NCBI RefSeq assembly: GCF_001267885.1
Contig: NZ_CP012382.1
Coordinates: forward strand, 3,893,001-3,957,000
DNA length: 64,000 bases
Source of the DNA: Streptomyces ambofaciens ATCC 23877
GTDB taxonomy: Bacteria > Actinomycetota > Actinomycetes > Streptomycetales > Streptomycetaceae
Direction of reading: 5' to 3'
Each line of letters starts with the position of its first letter. The stretch's first letter is position 1. The notes under the pieces are model-generated. The model made no database searches, was not told the DNA's origin, and worked only from the letters and a program-made list of their open reading frames with translations. The translations under genes were made by a program, and so were the position numbers. Below, one piece after another: positions 42,867 to 51,176 of the stretch.

Positions 42867-43625
42867 ATGAAGGCTTCTCGCATCGCCGCCGCCGGCGCCG
42901 TCTCCGGCATCGCCGTCCTCGCCCTGTCCGCCCCGGCCTTCGCGCACGTCAGCGTGCAGCCGGAGGGCACGGCCGCCAAGGGCGGCTACGCGACCGTGAA
43001 CTTCAAGGTCCCCAACGAGCGCGACAACGCCTCCACCACCAAGCTGGAGATCAACTTCCCCGCCGACCACCCGCTGGCGTCCGTGATGCCGCAGCCGGTG
43101 CCCGGCTGGAAGGCGGAGGTCACCAAGTCCAAGCTGGACAAGCCGCTGGATGCGCACGGCAAGCAGCTCACCGAGGTCGTCAGCAAGGTCACCTGGACCG
43201 CCGAGGGCAAGGGCGTCGAGCCCGGCTACTTCCAGAAGTTCCCGGTCTCCGTCGGCGCGCTGCCCGAGGACGCCGACGAGCTGGTGTTCAAGGCGATCCA
43301 GACGTACTCCAACAAGGAGGTCGTGCGCTGGATCGAGGTTCCGCAGGAGGGTCAGGAGGAGCCCGAGACCCCGGCGCCCGTGCTCAAGCTGTCCGCCGCC
43401 GAGGACGACGCCCACGGCGCGTCGGGCGCCAAGGCCTCCGACGACACCGAGGCCGCCGCCCAGAACACCGCCGCCGACACCGCGTCCGACTCCGGCTCCG
43501 GCTCCGGTGACAGCAGCGACACCACCGCACGTGTCCTCGGCGTCGTCGGCATCGTCGTCGGCGCCGCGGGCGTCGCCTACGGCGTGCTGGCCGGACGTCG
43601 GCGCAACACCGGTGCCTCGGCGTAA
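42867..43625 (+). CDS. YcnI-family copper-binding envelope protein (DUF1775)
   Basis: A 252-aa protein. Sec signal peptide at about 1-26 with cleavage AFA|HVSV, which leaves an N-terminal His, the residue that forms the copper-binding brace in YcnI proteins. The YcnI domain covers about 27-165 (GGYATVNFKVPNERDN, VMPQPVPGWKAEV, VSKVTWTAEG, PGYFQKFPVSVGALP). Then comes a flexible acidic Ser/Ala/Asp-rich tether and a C-terminal TM anchor (about 222-243) ending GRRRNTGASA. It should hold Cu(II) outside the membrane. First of the copper genes; followed by two hairpins. Confidence 0.9.
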   Translation: MKASRIAAAGAVSGIAVLALSAPAFAHVSVQPEGTAAKGGYATVNFKVPNERDNASTTKLEINFPADHPLASVMPQPVPGWKAEVTKSKLDKPLDAHGKQLTEVVSKVTWTAEGKGVEPGYFQKFPVSVGALPEDADELVFKAIQTYSNKEVVRWIEVPQEGQEEPETPAPVLKLSAAEDDAHGASGAKASDDTEAAAQNTAADTASDSGSGSGDSSDTTARVLGVVGIVVGAAGVAYGVLAGRRRNTGASA

Positions 43626-43640
43626 CGACGCCCGCGCCGG

Positions 43641-43727
43641 TGCGCCGGCCTGAAACGCCGGCGCATCCTCTCGTCCGGTGCGCGCCGGGTCCCTCCGCCG
43701 GTCAGGCGGAGCCCCGGCGCGCACCGG
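43641..43727 (+). terminator. Two adjacent hairpins between ycnI and sco genes
   Basis: Hairpin 1: TGCGCCGGC/GCCGGCGCA (43641-43649 with 43657-43665). Hairpin 2: a 15-bp outer stem CCGGTGCGCGCCGGG (43675-43689 with 43713-43727) enclosing a 7-bp inner stem CTCCGCC/GGCGGAG (43693-43699 with 43705-43711). There is no T-run, so attenuation or RNA stability control is as likely as full termination. Confidence 0.65.
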
Positions 43728-43754
43728 AGCACCTCACATCTGGGACATTCCTCT

Positions 43755-44405
43755 ATGCGCAAGAAGACGTTCGCCGCGGCCGCCCTGCTCGCCGCCGCCA
43801 CCCTCACCCTGTCCGCCTGCGGCAGCGGCTCCGACAGCGACAAGCCCGTCACCACGGTCTCCGAGGAGGCCGGCACGCAGGCGGCCACCGTCCTCGACAA
43901 GCCCTTCGAGAAGCCGGACCTGGTCCTCACCGACACCCAGGGCAAGAAGTACGACCTCCGCGAGCGGACCGCCGGCGCGCCCACCCTCGTCTACTTCGGC
44001 TACACGCACTGCCCCGACGTCTGCCCCCTGACGATGAACAACATCGCCGTGGCCAAGAAGCAGCTCTCCCAGGCCGACCAGGACAAGCTCCGCATCGTGT
44101 TCGTCACCACCGACCCGGAACGCGACACCCCGGCCGCACTCGGCGAGTGGCTCAAGGGCATCGACCCGCAGATCGTCGGCCTCACCGGCGACTTCGCCAC
44201 CATCCAGGCCGGCGCCCGCACCCTCGGCATCTCCATCGACCCGCCGACCAAGGACAAGGACGGCAAGGTCGTCTCGACGCACGGCACCCAGGTCGTCGCG
44301 TTCTCCCCGAAGTCCGACGCGGGTTACGTCCTCTACGGCGAGGACGCCGGCGTCGAGGACTACACCGAGGACCTCCCCGAGCTCGTCAAGGGGGAGAACC
44401 CGTGA
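43755..44405 (+). CDS. SCO1/SenC copper chaperone lipoprotein
   Basis: A 216-aa lipoprotein: signal ending in the lipobox LSAC (Cys about residue 22), then a thioredoxin-fold domain with the copper ligands CxxxC in THCPDVCPLTMNN and the distal His in VSTHGTQVV. It delivers copper to cytochrome oxidase or other cuproenzymes on the outer membrane face. From memory, in S. lividans Sco acts with ECuC and DtpA in copper handling for cytochrome oxidase and GlxA-dependent development. The stop overlaps the next start (GTGA). Confidence 0.94.
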   Translation: MRKKTFAAAALLAAATLTLSACGSGSDSDKPVTTVSEEAGTQAATVLDKPFEKPDLVLTDTQGKKYDLRERTAGAPTLVYFGYTHCPDVCPLTMNNIAVAKKQLSQADQDKLRIVFVTTDPERDTPAALGEWLKGIDPQIVGLTGDFATIQAGARTLGISIDPPTKDKDGKVVSTHGTQVVAFSPKSDAGYVLYGEDAGVEDYTEDLPELVKGENP

Positions 44406-44881
44406 GGGGCCGCCCCGCTCTCGCCGCCGTGACGATGATCGGCGCCCTGGTCCTCGCGGGCTGCGGCGACTCGGACTCCGGTTCGGACTCCTCGGCGTCC
44501 GGGGCCGAACTCTCCGTCGGCGCCGCCTACATACCGCAGCCGGTCTCCGCCTCGATGGCGGCGGGCTTCCTCACCGTCACCAACGAGGGCGACTCCGGTG
44601 ACGAACTGACCTCCGTCACCAGCGACGTCGGTGACGTCACCGTGCACGAGACCGTCGACGGGACGATGCGGGAGGTCGACCGCCTCCCGGTTCCGGCCCA
44701 CGGCCGGCTGGTGCTCGAGAGCGGCGGCAACCATCTGATGTTCGAGAACCTGAAGCGGCGGCCCCAGGAGGGACAGACGGTCTCCGTCGAACTGCGCTTC
44801 GCCCACTCGGACCCCGTCACGGTCGAGCTGCCCGTGAAGGCGGCCACGTACCGGCCCGACGCCGATCACTCCGGACACTGA
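44402..44881 (+). CDS. PCuAC-family extracytoplasmic copper chaperone lipoprotein (ECuC-like)
   Basis: A 159-aa lipoprotein starting at GTG 44402, translationally coupled to sco. Lipobox LVLAGC (Cys about residue 20). The PCuAC domain holds the copper motif: His in TVHETVDGTM, the first Met shortly after, and His-x-Met in GGNHLMFENL. The extra His-containing tail (DADHSGH) is typical. It should bind Cu(I)/Cu(II) and pass copper to Sco. Confidence 0.92.
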   Translation: MRGRPALAAVTMIGALVLAGCGDSDSGSDSSASGAELSVGAAYIPQPVSASMAAGFLTVTNEGDSGDELTSVTSDVGDVTVHETVDGTMREVDRLPVPAHGRLVLESGGNHLMFENLKRRPQEGQTVSVELRFAHSDPVTVELPVKAATYRPDADHSGH

Positions 44882-44894
44882 GGGAGGGACCACC

Positions 44895-47003
44895 TTGACG
44901 CAGACCATCGCCCCACGCGTCCGGACCCTGGTGCTGCTGCTCCTGGCCGCGGCCTGCGCGCTGCTCGCCGGCGCCGGTCCGGCCTCCGCACACGCCGCGC
45001 TGACCGGCAGCGACCCCCGGCAGGGGGCGGTGGTCGACAAGGCGCCGGACCACGTGTCGCTCACGTTCTCCGAGTCGGTCTCCATGGACGACGACTCGCT
45101 GCGCGTCTTCGACCCCCAGGGCAGGCGCGTCGACGACGGCAGCCCGTCCGGCACGGGCGGCACGGCCTACACGGTGAAACTGCACGCCGGGCTGCCCGAC
45201 GGCACGTACACCGTGACCTACCAGGTCGTCTCCGCCGACAGCCATCCCGTCGCCGGCGCCTACACCTTCTCCATCGGCGCCCCGTCCGAGACCTCCGTCT
45301 CCGTCTCCACCACGGACGCCGGCGGCGGCGTCGTCGGCTGGCTGTACGGCATCGGGCGGTACGTGTCCTACGCCGGGTTCACCGTGCTGGTGGGCGGCGC
45401 CGCCTTCGTCCTCGGCTGCTGGTCGCGGGGCTCGGGGGTACGGGCGGTGCAGCGGCTGGTCGTCTCCGGATGGCTCGCGTTGACCTCCGCCACCCTGCTG
45501 CTGCTCCTGCTGCGGGGCTCGTACACCGGCTCCGGGAAGATCGGCGACGTCTTCGACCTGAGCCTGCTCGGCGAGGTGCTGCAGACCAAGACCGGCGCCT
45601 CACTGGTCTCCCGGCTGCTGCTGCTCGCGGCGGCCGCGCTGTTCGTCGCCGTGCTCTTCGGCGCCTACGACAAGCGTGAGGACGAGGAGAAGCGGGACCT
45701 CACCTTCGGGCTCGCAGTGGGCGGGACGGTCGTCGCGGCGGGCCTCGCGGCCACCTGGGCGATGTCCGAGCACGCCTCCGTGGGCCTTCAGGCCGGGCTC
45801 GCCATGCCCGTCGACGTCGTCCACCTGCTCGCCGTCGCCGCCTGGCTCGGCGGGCTCACCACGCTGCTCGTCGCCCTGTACCGGGCGCCCGCGGACTCCC
45901 CGGTCCCCGCCTCGGCCGTACGCCGGTTCTCGCGCGTCGCCTTCGGCAGCGTGGTCGCGCTGGTGGCGACGGGCACCTATCAGGCCTGGCGTCAGCTGGG
46001 CTCCTGGACGGCGTTCACCGACACGCGGTACGGGCAGCTGCTCCTCCTCAAGATCGGGCTCGTGGCGGTGCTGGTGGGCATCGCCTACCTCTCGCGTCGG
46101 TGGACGGCGCGGCTGGCGGAGACGGCGCCCGCGGTGGTCCGTCAGCGGGACGAGGAGCGGGTCAAGGCGTCCGCCGGCCGCCCGCCCGCCAAGGCACGGG
46201 CCACCGAGGCGGCGACCGGGGCTTCGAAGGCCACCGGGACGGCGACCGAGGCGTCGAAGGGCACCGGGACGACGACCGGGGCTTCGAAGGCCACCGAGGC
46301 GGCGACCGGGGCTTCGAAGGCCACCGAGGCGGCGACCGGGGCTTCGAAGGCCACCGGGACGACATCCGGGACGAAGAAGGGCTCCAAGAAGACGTCCGGG
46401 ACGTCGGAGGGCCCCGGTGCCTCCCAGCGTGCCGCCCAGCTGGCCCGGCAGCGTGCGGCCGTGGACGCCGCCCGGCAGAAGCGGCAACGCGATGCCGACC
46501 CCCACCGCTTCGGACTGCGTCGCTCCGTGCTGGCCGAGGCGAGCGTCGCCGTCGTCCTGCTCGTCGTGACCACCATCCTCACCCAGACCGAGCCGGGCAG
46601 GACCGAGCAGGAGGCCGAGGCCGGTACCCCGTCCGCCACCTCCGCACCGGCCCCCTCCACCGGAGCGGTGACCCTGGACATGCCCTTCGACACCGGCAGC
46701 CAGAACGGCAAGGGCGTCGTGCGCGTCGAGCTCGACCCCGCGCGCGTGGGCGCCAACGACCTGCACCTCTACGTCGAGCGCCCGAACGGCAGCGCCTACG
46801 ACGTCCCGGAGGTGAAGGTCGCCTTCACCCTCAAGGCCAAGGGCGTCGGGCCCCTGCCCGTCGCCCCCGACCACATCACCACCGGACACTGGTCGGCGAG
46901 CGGAGTGCAGGTTCCGATGGCCGGCGACTGGGAGGTCGCCGTCACCGTACGGACCTCCGACATCGACCAGGTGACCGTCTCCAAGAACGCGCAGATCGGC
47001 TGA
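44895..47003 (+). CDS. CopC-CopD copper resistance/uptake fusion with C-terminal YtkA-like domain
   Basis: A 702-aa fusion. The start codon is TTG at 44895 with AGGGAGG upstream. Signal peptide about 1-33 with cleavage ASA|HAALTGSDP, which exposes the copper-binding N-terminal His of CopC. CopC domain about 34-130; CopD with eight TM helices about 145-410. A cytoplasmic low-complexity loop follows with six 10-residue repeats (ATEAATGASK-like), then a further TM helix (about 545-565) and an extracytoplasmic YtkA-like beta domain to the end. It should move copper across or along the membrane. Repeat length may vary among strains. Confidence 0.9.
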   Translation: MTQTIAPRVRTLVLLLLAAACALLAGAGPASAHAALTGSDPRQGAVVDKAPDHVSLTFSESVSMDDDSLRVFDPQGRRVDDGSPSGTGGTAYTVKLHAGLPDGTYTVTYQVVSADSHPVAGAYTFSIGAPSETSVSVSTTDAGGGVVGWLYGIGRYVSYAGFTVLVGGAAFVLGCWSRGSGVRAVQRLVVSGWLALTSATLLLLLLRGSYTGSGKIGDVFDLSLLGEVLQTKTGASLVSRLLLLAAAALFVAVLFGAYDKREDEEKRDLTFGLAVGGTVVAAGLAATWAMSEHASVGLQAGLAMPVDVVHLLAVAAWLGGLTTLLVALYRAPADSPVPASAVRRFSRVAFGSVVALVATGTYQAWRQLGSWTAFTDTRYGQLLLLKIGLVAVLVGIAYLSRRWTARLAETAPAVVRQRDEERVKASAGRPPAKARATEAATGASKATGTATEASKGTGTTTGASKATEAATGASKATEAATGASKATGTTSGTKKGSKKTSGTSEGPGASQRAAQLARQRAAVDAARQKRQRDADPHRFGLRRSVLAEASVAVVLLVVTTILTQTEPGRTEQEAEAGTPSATSAPAPSTGAVTLDMPFDTGSQNGKGVVRVELDPARVGANDLHLYVERPNGSAYDVPEVKVAFTLKAKGVGPLPVAPDHITTGHWSASGVQVPMAGDWEVAVTVRTSDIDQVTVSKNAQIG
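46200..46379 (+). repeat. Six tandem 30-bp repeats inside the CopCD gene
   Basis: The unit is about GCCACCGAGGCGGCGACCGG plus GGCTTCGAAG, repeated six times with few changes; two units are identical. It encodes A-T-E-A-A-T-G-A-S-K. The reading frame is kept because 30 is a multiple of three. Confidence 0.9.
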
Positions 47004-47011
47004 ACCGCACC

Positions 47012-48334
47012 ATGGCTGACCAGTCCATCCCGGAGACCCGAGCCCCCGGCGCGCCCCGCGAGGCGCCCGGCGGGCCCGAGCCTCTCGGCCCTGAGAACAC
47101 CGCCTCCGGCGACGGCATCTCCCGGCGGCGGCTCCTCGGCACCGCCGGTGCCACCGGGCTCGTGCTCGGCACGGCCGGCGCCGCCGCGGGATATGCCGCC
47201 GCGCCCTCCTCCGCGGCCACGCCGCTCACCTCACTGGGCAGTGAGGAGGTGATGTTTCACGGGAAACATCAGCCCGGCATCACCACACCGACGCAGGCCT
47301 GCGGCCACCTCGTCGCCTTCGACCTGAGGGCGGGGGCCGGCCGCAAGGAGGCCGCCGCGCTGTTGCGCCGCTGGTCCGACACCGCCCGGCGCCTGATGGC
47401 CGGCGAACCGGCCGGAACCCGCGACACGGACGTGGCCCGTGACGCGGGGCCCTCCTCGCTGAGCGTCACCTTCGGATTCGGTCACAGCTTCTTCGGCCGG
47501 ACCGGCCTGGAGCAGCGGCGCCCGGTCGCGCTCGACCCGCTGCCCGACTTCTCCTCCGACCACCTCGACAAGAACCGCAGTAACGGCGACCTCTGGGTGC
47601 AGATCGGCGCCGACGACGCCCTGGTGGCCTTCCACGCCCTGCGCGCGATCCAGCGGGACGCCGGCTCGGCCGCCCGGGTCCGCTGGCAGATGAACGGCTT
47701 CAACCGCTCACCCGGCGCCACCGCCCACCCCATGACGACCCGCAACCTCATGGGCCAGGTCGACGGCACCCGCAACCCGAAACCGGCCGAGCCCGACTTC
47801 GACGAGCGGATCTTCGTCCCCGCGCAGCCCGGAAAGACCGAGCAGGCGTGGATGGCGAACGGCTCCTACGCCGTCGTGCGCCGCATCCGCATGCTCCTCG
47901 ACGACTGGGAGCGGCTCTCGGTCAAGGCCCAGGAGGACGTCATCGGGCGCCGCAAGTCCGACGGGGCGCCCCTGTCCGGGGGCGCCGAGACGACCGAGAT
48001 GGACCTGGAGAAGACGGACGCGAACGGGAGCCTGGTCGTTCCGATCAACGCCCATGCCCGCATCACGCGCCCCGACCAGAACGGCGGCGCGGCCATGGTC
48101 CGCCGCCCCTTCTCGTACCACGACGGATTCGACGCGGACGGCGTCCCGGACGCGGGCCTGCTCTTCGTCTGCTGGCAGGCGGACCCGCTGCGCGGTTTCG
48201 TGCCGGTGCAGCGCAAGCTGGACCGGGGGGACGCGCTGTCGCCGTTCATCCGGCACGAGGCGAGCGGTCTCTTCGCCGTCCCGGGCGGCGCGGCGGAGGG
48301 AGAGTACGTGGGACAGCGGCTTCTGGAGGGGTGA
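47012..48334 (+). CDS. dtpA: Tat-exported DyP-type heme peroxidase (DtpA/EfeB-like)
   Basis: A 440-aa protein. Tat signal with the twin-arginine motif GISRRRLLGTAG and a hydrophobic stretch to about residue 75. Dye-decolourising peroxidase fold with the diagnostic GxxDG in LMGQVDGTRNP (distal Asp), the proximal heme His region SPFIRHEASGLF or INAHARITRP, and the distal Arg nearby. In S. lividans, from memory, DtpA is a Tat substrate needed for maturation of the copper oxidase GlxA, which fits this copper neighbourhood. It begins 8 nt after the CopCD stop. Confidence 0.92.
   Translation: MADQSIPETRAPGAPREAPGGPEPLGPENTASGDGISRRRLLGTAGATGLVLGTAGAAAGYAAAPSSAATPLTSLGSEEVMFHGKHQPGITTPTQACGHLVAFDLRAGAGRKEAAALLRRWSDTARRLMAGEPAGTRDTDVARDAGPSSLSVTFGFGHSFFGRTGLEQRRPVALDPLPDFSSDHLDKNRSNGDLWVQIGADDALVAFHALRAIQRDAGSAARVRWQMNGFNRSPGATAHPMTTRNLMGQVDGTRNPKPAEPDFDERIFVPAQPGKTEQAWMANGSYAVVRRIRMLLDDWERLSVKAQEDVIGRRKSDGAPLSGGAETTEMDLEKTDANGSLVVPINAHARITRPDQNGGAAMVRRPFSYHDGFDADGVPDAGLLFVCWQADPLRGFVPVQRKLDRGDALSPFIRHEASGLFAVPGGAAEGEYVGQRLLEG
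47254..47267. other. Degenerate parS site inside dtpA
   Basis: GTTTCACGGGAAAC differs from the ParB site GTTTCACGTGAAAC by one base; the flanks ATG/AT extend the symmetry. The bases also encode V-M-F-H-G-K-H, so chance from coding constraint is possible. Confidence 0.5.
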
Positions 48335-48414
48335 AACCGGCCCGGAATCACCCCGGGGAAGGGCATGTGCGAGACGCGTGAGCCCGCTCTCCCCGGGCCC
48401 ATTAGGGTGAGGTC

Positions 48415-49347
48415 ATGCCAGCCAGTTACGCGTATCTCGGTCCTGAAGGCACCTTCACCGAAGTCGCCCTGCGCACCCTCCCGGAGACGGCGACCCGGGA
48501 ATTGGTCCCGTACGTGTCCGTCCAGTCCGCGCTCGACGCGGTGCGCACCGGCGAGGCCGAGGCCGCGTTCGTGCCGATCGAGAACTCCGTCGAGGGCGGC
48601 ATCACCACCACCCTCGACGAGCTGGTCGCCGGCCAGCCGTTGATGATCTACCGCGAGGTGCTGCTGTCCATCACCTTCGCGCTGCTGGTCCGCCCCGGCA
48701 CCAAGCTGTCGGACATCAAGACGGTCACCGCCCACCCGGCCGCCCAGCCCCAGGTCCGCAACTGGCTCAAGGCGCACCTCCCGGACGTCGCCTGGGAGTC
48801 GGCGGCCTCCAACGCGGACGGCGCGCGCCTGGTGCAGGAGGGCCGGTACGACGCGGCCTTCGCCGGCGAGTTCGCCGCGGAGCGCTACGGCCTGGAGGTC
48901 CTCGAAGCCGACATCCACGACGCGGAGAACGCCCAGACCCGTTTCGTGTTGGTGGGCCGGCCCGCCAGGCCCGCCGCACCGACCGGTGCGGACAAGACGT
49001 CCGTCGTCCTCTGGCAGCGCGACGACCACCCCGGTGGCCTGCGCGACCTGCTGGGCGAGTTCGCCACCCGGGGCATCAACCTGATGTTGCTGCAGTCCCG
49101 GCCCACCGGTGCCGGTATCGGCCACTACTGCTTCTGCATCGACGCCGAGGGACACATCTCCGACCGCCGGGTCGCCGATGCCCTGATGGGTCTGAAGCGG
49201 ACGTGCCTCCAGGTGCGCTACCTCGGGTCGTACCCGCGGGCGGAGGTCGAGTCGGCGGATGTGGACGCGCTGCGGCCGGGCACCTCGGACGAGGACTTCG
49301 TGGCGGCGGCGGACTGGGTGGCGCGCTGCCAGGACGGCCGGTTCTGA
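48415..49347 (+). CDS. pheA: Prephenate dehydratase
   Basis: A 310-aa monofunctional enzyme of phenylalanine synthesis (prephenate to phenylpyruvate). The PDT domain is at about 3-180 with YLGPEGTFTEVAL, the substrate motif FVPIENSVEGGITTTLDEL and the catalytic Thr in GRYDAAFAGEFAAE-type context. A C-terminal ACT domain (about 195-275) contains HPGGLRDLLGEFATRGINL and LLQSRPTG, the Phe-binding ESRP-like motif, so feedback inhibition is expected. GTGAGG lies before the ATG. It ends just before the DnaA-box region upstream of serS. Confidence 0.94.
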   Translation: MPASYAYLGPEGTFTEVALRTLPETATRELVPYVSVQSALDAVRTGEAEAAFVPIENSVEGGITTTLDELVAGQPLMIYREVLLSITFALLVRPGTKLSDIKTVTAHPAAQPQVRNWLKAHLPDVAWESAASNADGARLVQEGRYDAAFAGEFAAERYGLEVLEADIHDAENAQTRFVLVGRPARPAAPTGADKTSVVLWQRDDHPGGLRDLLGEFATRGINLMLLQSRPTGAGIGHYCFCIDAEGHISDRRVADALMGLKRTCLQVRYLGSYPRAEVESADVDALRPGTSDEDFVAAADWVARCQDGRF

Positions 49348-49382
49348 CGACCGCCACCGGCGGTGATACCTGCTGATTTTCG

Positions 49383-49693
49383 TTGTCCACAGAAGTTATC
49401 CACAGGTCCGCTTCTCGACCTGGGGACAAGTCGACATCACAAGAGGATTCAGTCGACAAATCCGTCTACAGCCCCTTTCTCCCTCCACAGACGCCCAGGT
49501 CACCCTTCGTCCACCTGTTTCTCGCCCTCCATCCTCCGGAGTGACACCGAGTGCCCCGTTTCCACCCGAAAGGGAGGACAGGGAGGGTTTGGAGTGCCCG
49601 CCTCCGCGATGAGCAACGGCCACTTTCGCGAGTCCACAGATCTTTCGCACAGCCTGTGGATAACTTTTCCCGATCGCGAGCCCCTGTGGACAG
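49383..49693. other. DnaA-box cluster upstream of serS
   Basis: Boxes: TTGTCCACA (49383-49391), TTATCCACA (49396-49404), GAGTCCACA (49630-49638, two mismatches), TGTGGATAA (49655-49663, reverse, perfect) and TGTGGACAG (49685-49693, reverse, one mismatch). The first two form a tight tandem pair, the last two a reverse tandem pair. The 551-nt intergenic region otherwise shows no gene. Streptomyces chromosomes carry a few such DnaA-titrating clusters near oriC; this could be one. Confidence 0.8.
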
Positions 49694-49898
49694 CAGCGAC
49701 CTCAAGTCCCGTTCCGCGCAAGGAAATCGGGTCAACCGGGCCCTCGTCGACTGCCTCGTTCAAGGGATCGGGGCCACTTTCCTTGACAAGGGGAAGCACA
49801 AGGAGCACAACGCACAATCGCCTCATAACGGAACGCGAGAGACGCGATCGGCGATAGTGAGTCGAGAGCCGTCACCGCACACCGGTAGCCTTGACCGC

Positions 49899-51176
49899 GT
49901 GATTGACCTTCGCCTGCTCCGTGAGGACCCCGACCGTGTGCGCGCGTCGCAGCGCGCCCGTGGAGAGGACGTCGCGCTCGTCGACTCCCTCCTGTCTGCC
50001 GACGAGCGGCGCAGGTCGTCCGGCGTCCGCTTCGACGAGCTGCGCGCCGAGCAGAAGGGCCTCGGCAAGCTCATCGGCAAGGCCACCGGAGACGAGAAGG
50101 CCGAGCTGCTGAAGCGGGCGAGCCAGCTCGCCGCCGACGTCAAGGCGGCCGACGCCGAACGCGACGCGGCCGACGCCGAGACCCAGGAGCTGCTCCAGCG
50201 GCTGGGCAACCTCGTCCACCCCGACGTTCCCGTCGGCGGCGAGGAGGACTTCGTCACCCTGGAGACGCACGGCACCCACCGCGACTTCGCGGCCGAGGGC
50301 TTCGAGCCCCGGGACCACCTCGAGCTGGGCCAGCTGCTCGGCGCCATCGACGTGGAGCGCGGCGCCAAGGTCTCCGGTTCGCGCTTCTACTTCCTGACCG
50401 GCGTCGGCGCGCTGCTGGAGCTCGCCCTGGTCAACGCGGCGATCGCCCAGGCCACGGCGGCCGGCTTCACGCCGATGCTGACGCCGGCGCTGGTGCGCCC
50501 GCAGTCGATGGCCGGTACCGGCTTCCTGGGCCAGGCCGCCCAGGACGTCTACCACCTCGACAAGGACGACCTGTACCTGGTCGGCACGTCCGAGGTGCCG
50601 CTCGCCGCGTACCACATGGACGAGATCCTGGACGCCGACCGCCTGCCGCTGCGCTACGCCGGCTTCTCCCCCTGCTTCCGCCGCGAGGCGGGCTCGCACG
50701 GCAAGGACACCCGGGGCATCTTCCGCGTGCACCAGTTCGACAAGGTCGAGATGTTCTCCTACGTCCTCCCCGAGGACTCGCAGGCGGAGCACCAGCGCCT
50801 GCTGGAGTGGGAGAAGCAGTGGCTGACGTCGCTGGAGCTGCCGTTCCGGGTCATCGACGTCGCCTCGGCCGACCTGGGCTCCTCGGCCGCCCGCAAGTAC
50901 GACTGCGAGGCCTGGATCCCGACCCAGGGCAAGTACCGCGAGCTGACCTCGACCTCGGACTGCACGGAGTTCCAGTCGCGCCGGCTGTCCATCCGCGTCC
51001 GTGAGGACAAGAAGGTGCGCCCGCTGGCCACGCTCAACGGCACGCTGTGCGCCGTACCGCGCACGATCGTGGCGATCCTGGAGAACCACCAGCAGGCCGA
51101 CGGTTCGGTGCGCGTGCCCGAGGTGCTGCGCCCGTACCTGGGTGGCCGAGAGGTCCTGGAACCGGTGGCGAAGTGA
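49899..51176 (+). CDS. serS: Seryl-tRNA synthetase
   Basis: A 425-aa class II synthetase, the usual length. The N-terminal helical coiled-coil arm (about 25-105) binds the long variable arm of tRNA-Ser. The catalytic core has motif 2 in [20 protein letters not shown] and motif 3 in [16 protein letters not shown]; the Ser/ATP site [11 protein letters not shown] is intact. The start is GTG 49899 ([10 protein letters not shown]). There is no Shine-Dalgarno, and TAGCCT lies 7 nt before GTG, so a leaderless mRNA is likely. The downstream HAD gene overlaps by 4 nt. Confidence 0.95.
   Translation: MIDLRLLREDPDRVRASQRARGEDVALVDSLLSADERRRSSGVRFDELRAEQKGLGKLIGKATGDEKAELLKRASQLAADVKAADAERDAADAETQELLQRLGNLVHPDVPVGGEEDFVTLETHGTHRDFAAEGFEPRDHLELGQLLGAIDVERGAKVSGSRFYFLTGVGALLELALVNAAIAQATAAGFTPMLTPALVRPQSMAGTGFLGQAAQDVYHLDKDDLYLVGTSEVPLAAYHMDEILDADRLPLRYAGFSPCFRREAGSHGKDTRGIFRVHQFDKVEMFSYVLPEDSQAEHQRLLEWEKQWLTSLELPFRVIDVASADLGSSAARKYDCEAWIPTQGKYRELTSTSDCTEFQSRRLSIRVREDKKVRPLATLNGTLCAVPRTIVAILENHQQADGSVRVPEVLRPYLGGREVLEPVAK

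Noticed and set aside
51047..51172. Longer HAD protein starting inside serS
   Set aside because: The GTG at 51173 overlaps the serS stop and begins just before HAD motif I; the upstream part is shadow of serS.
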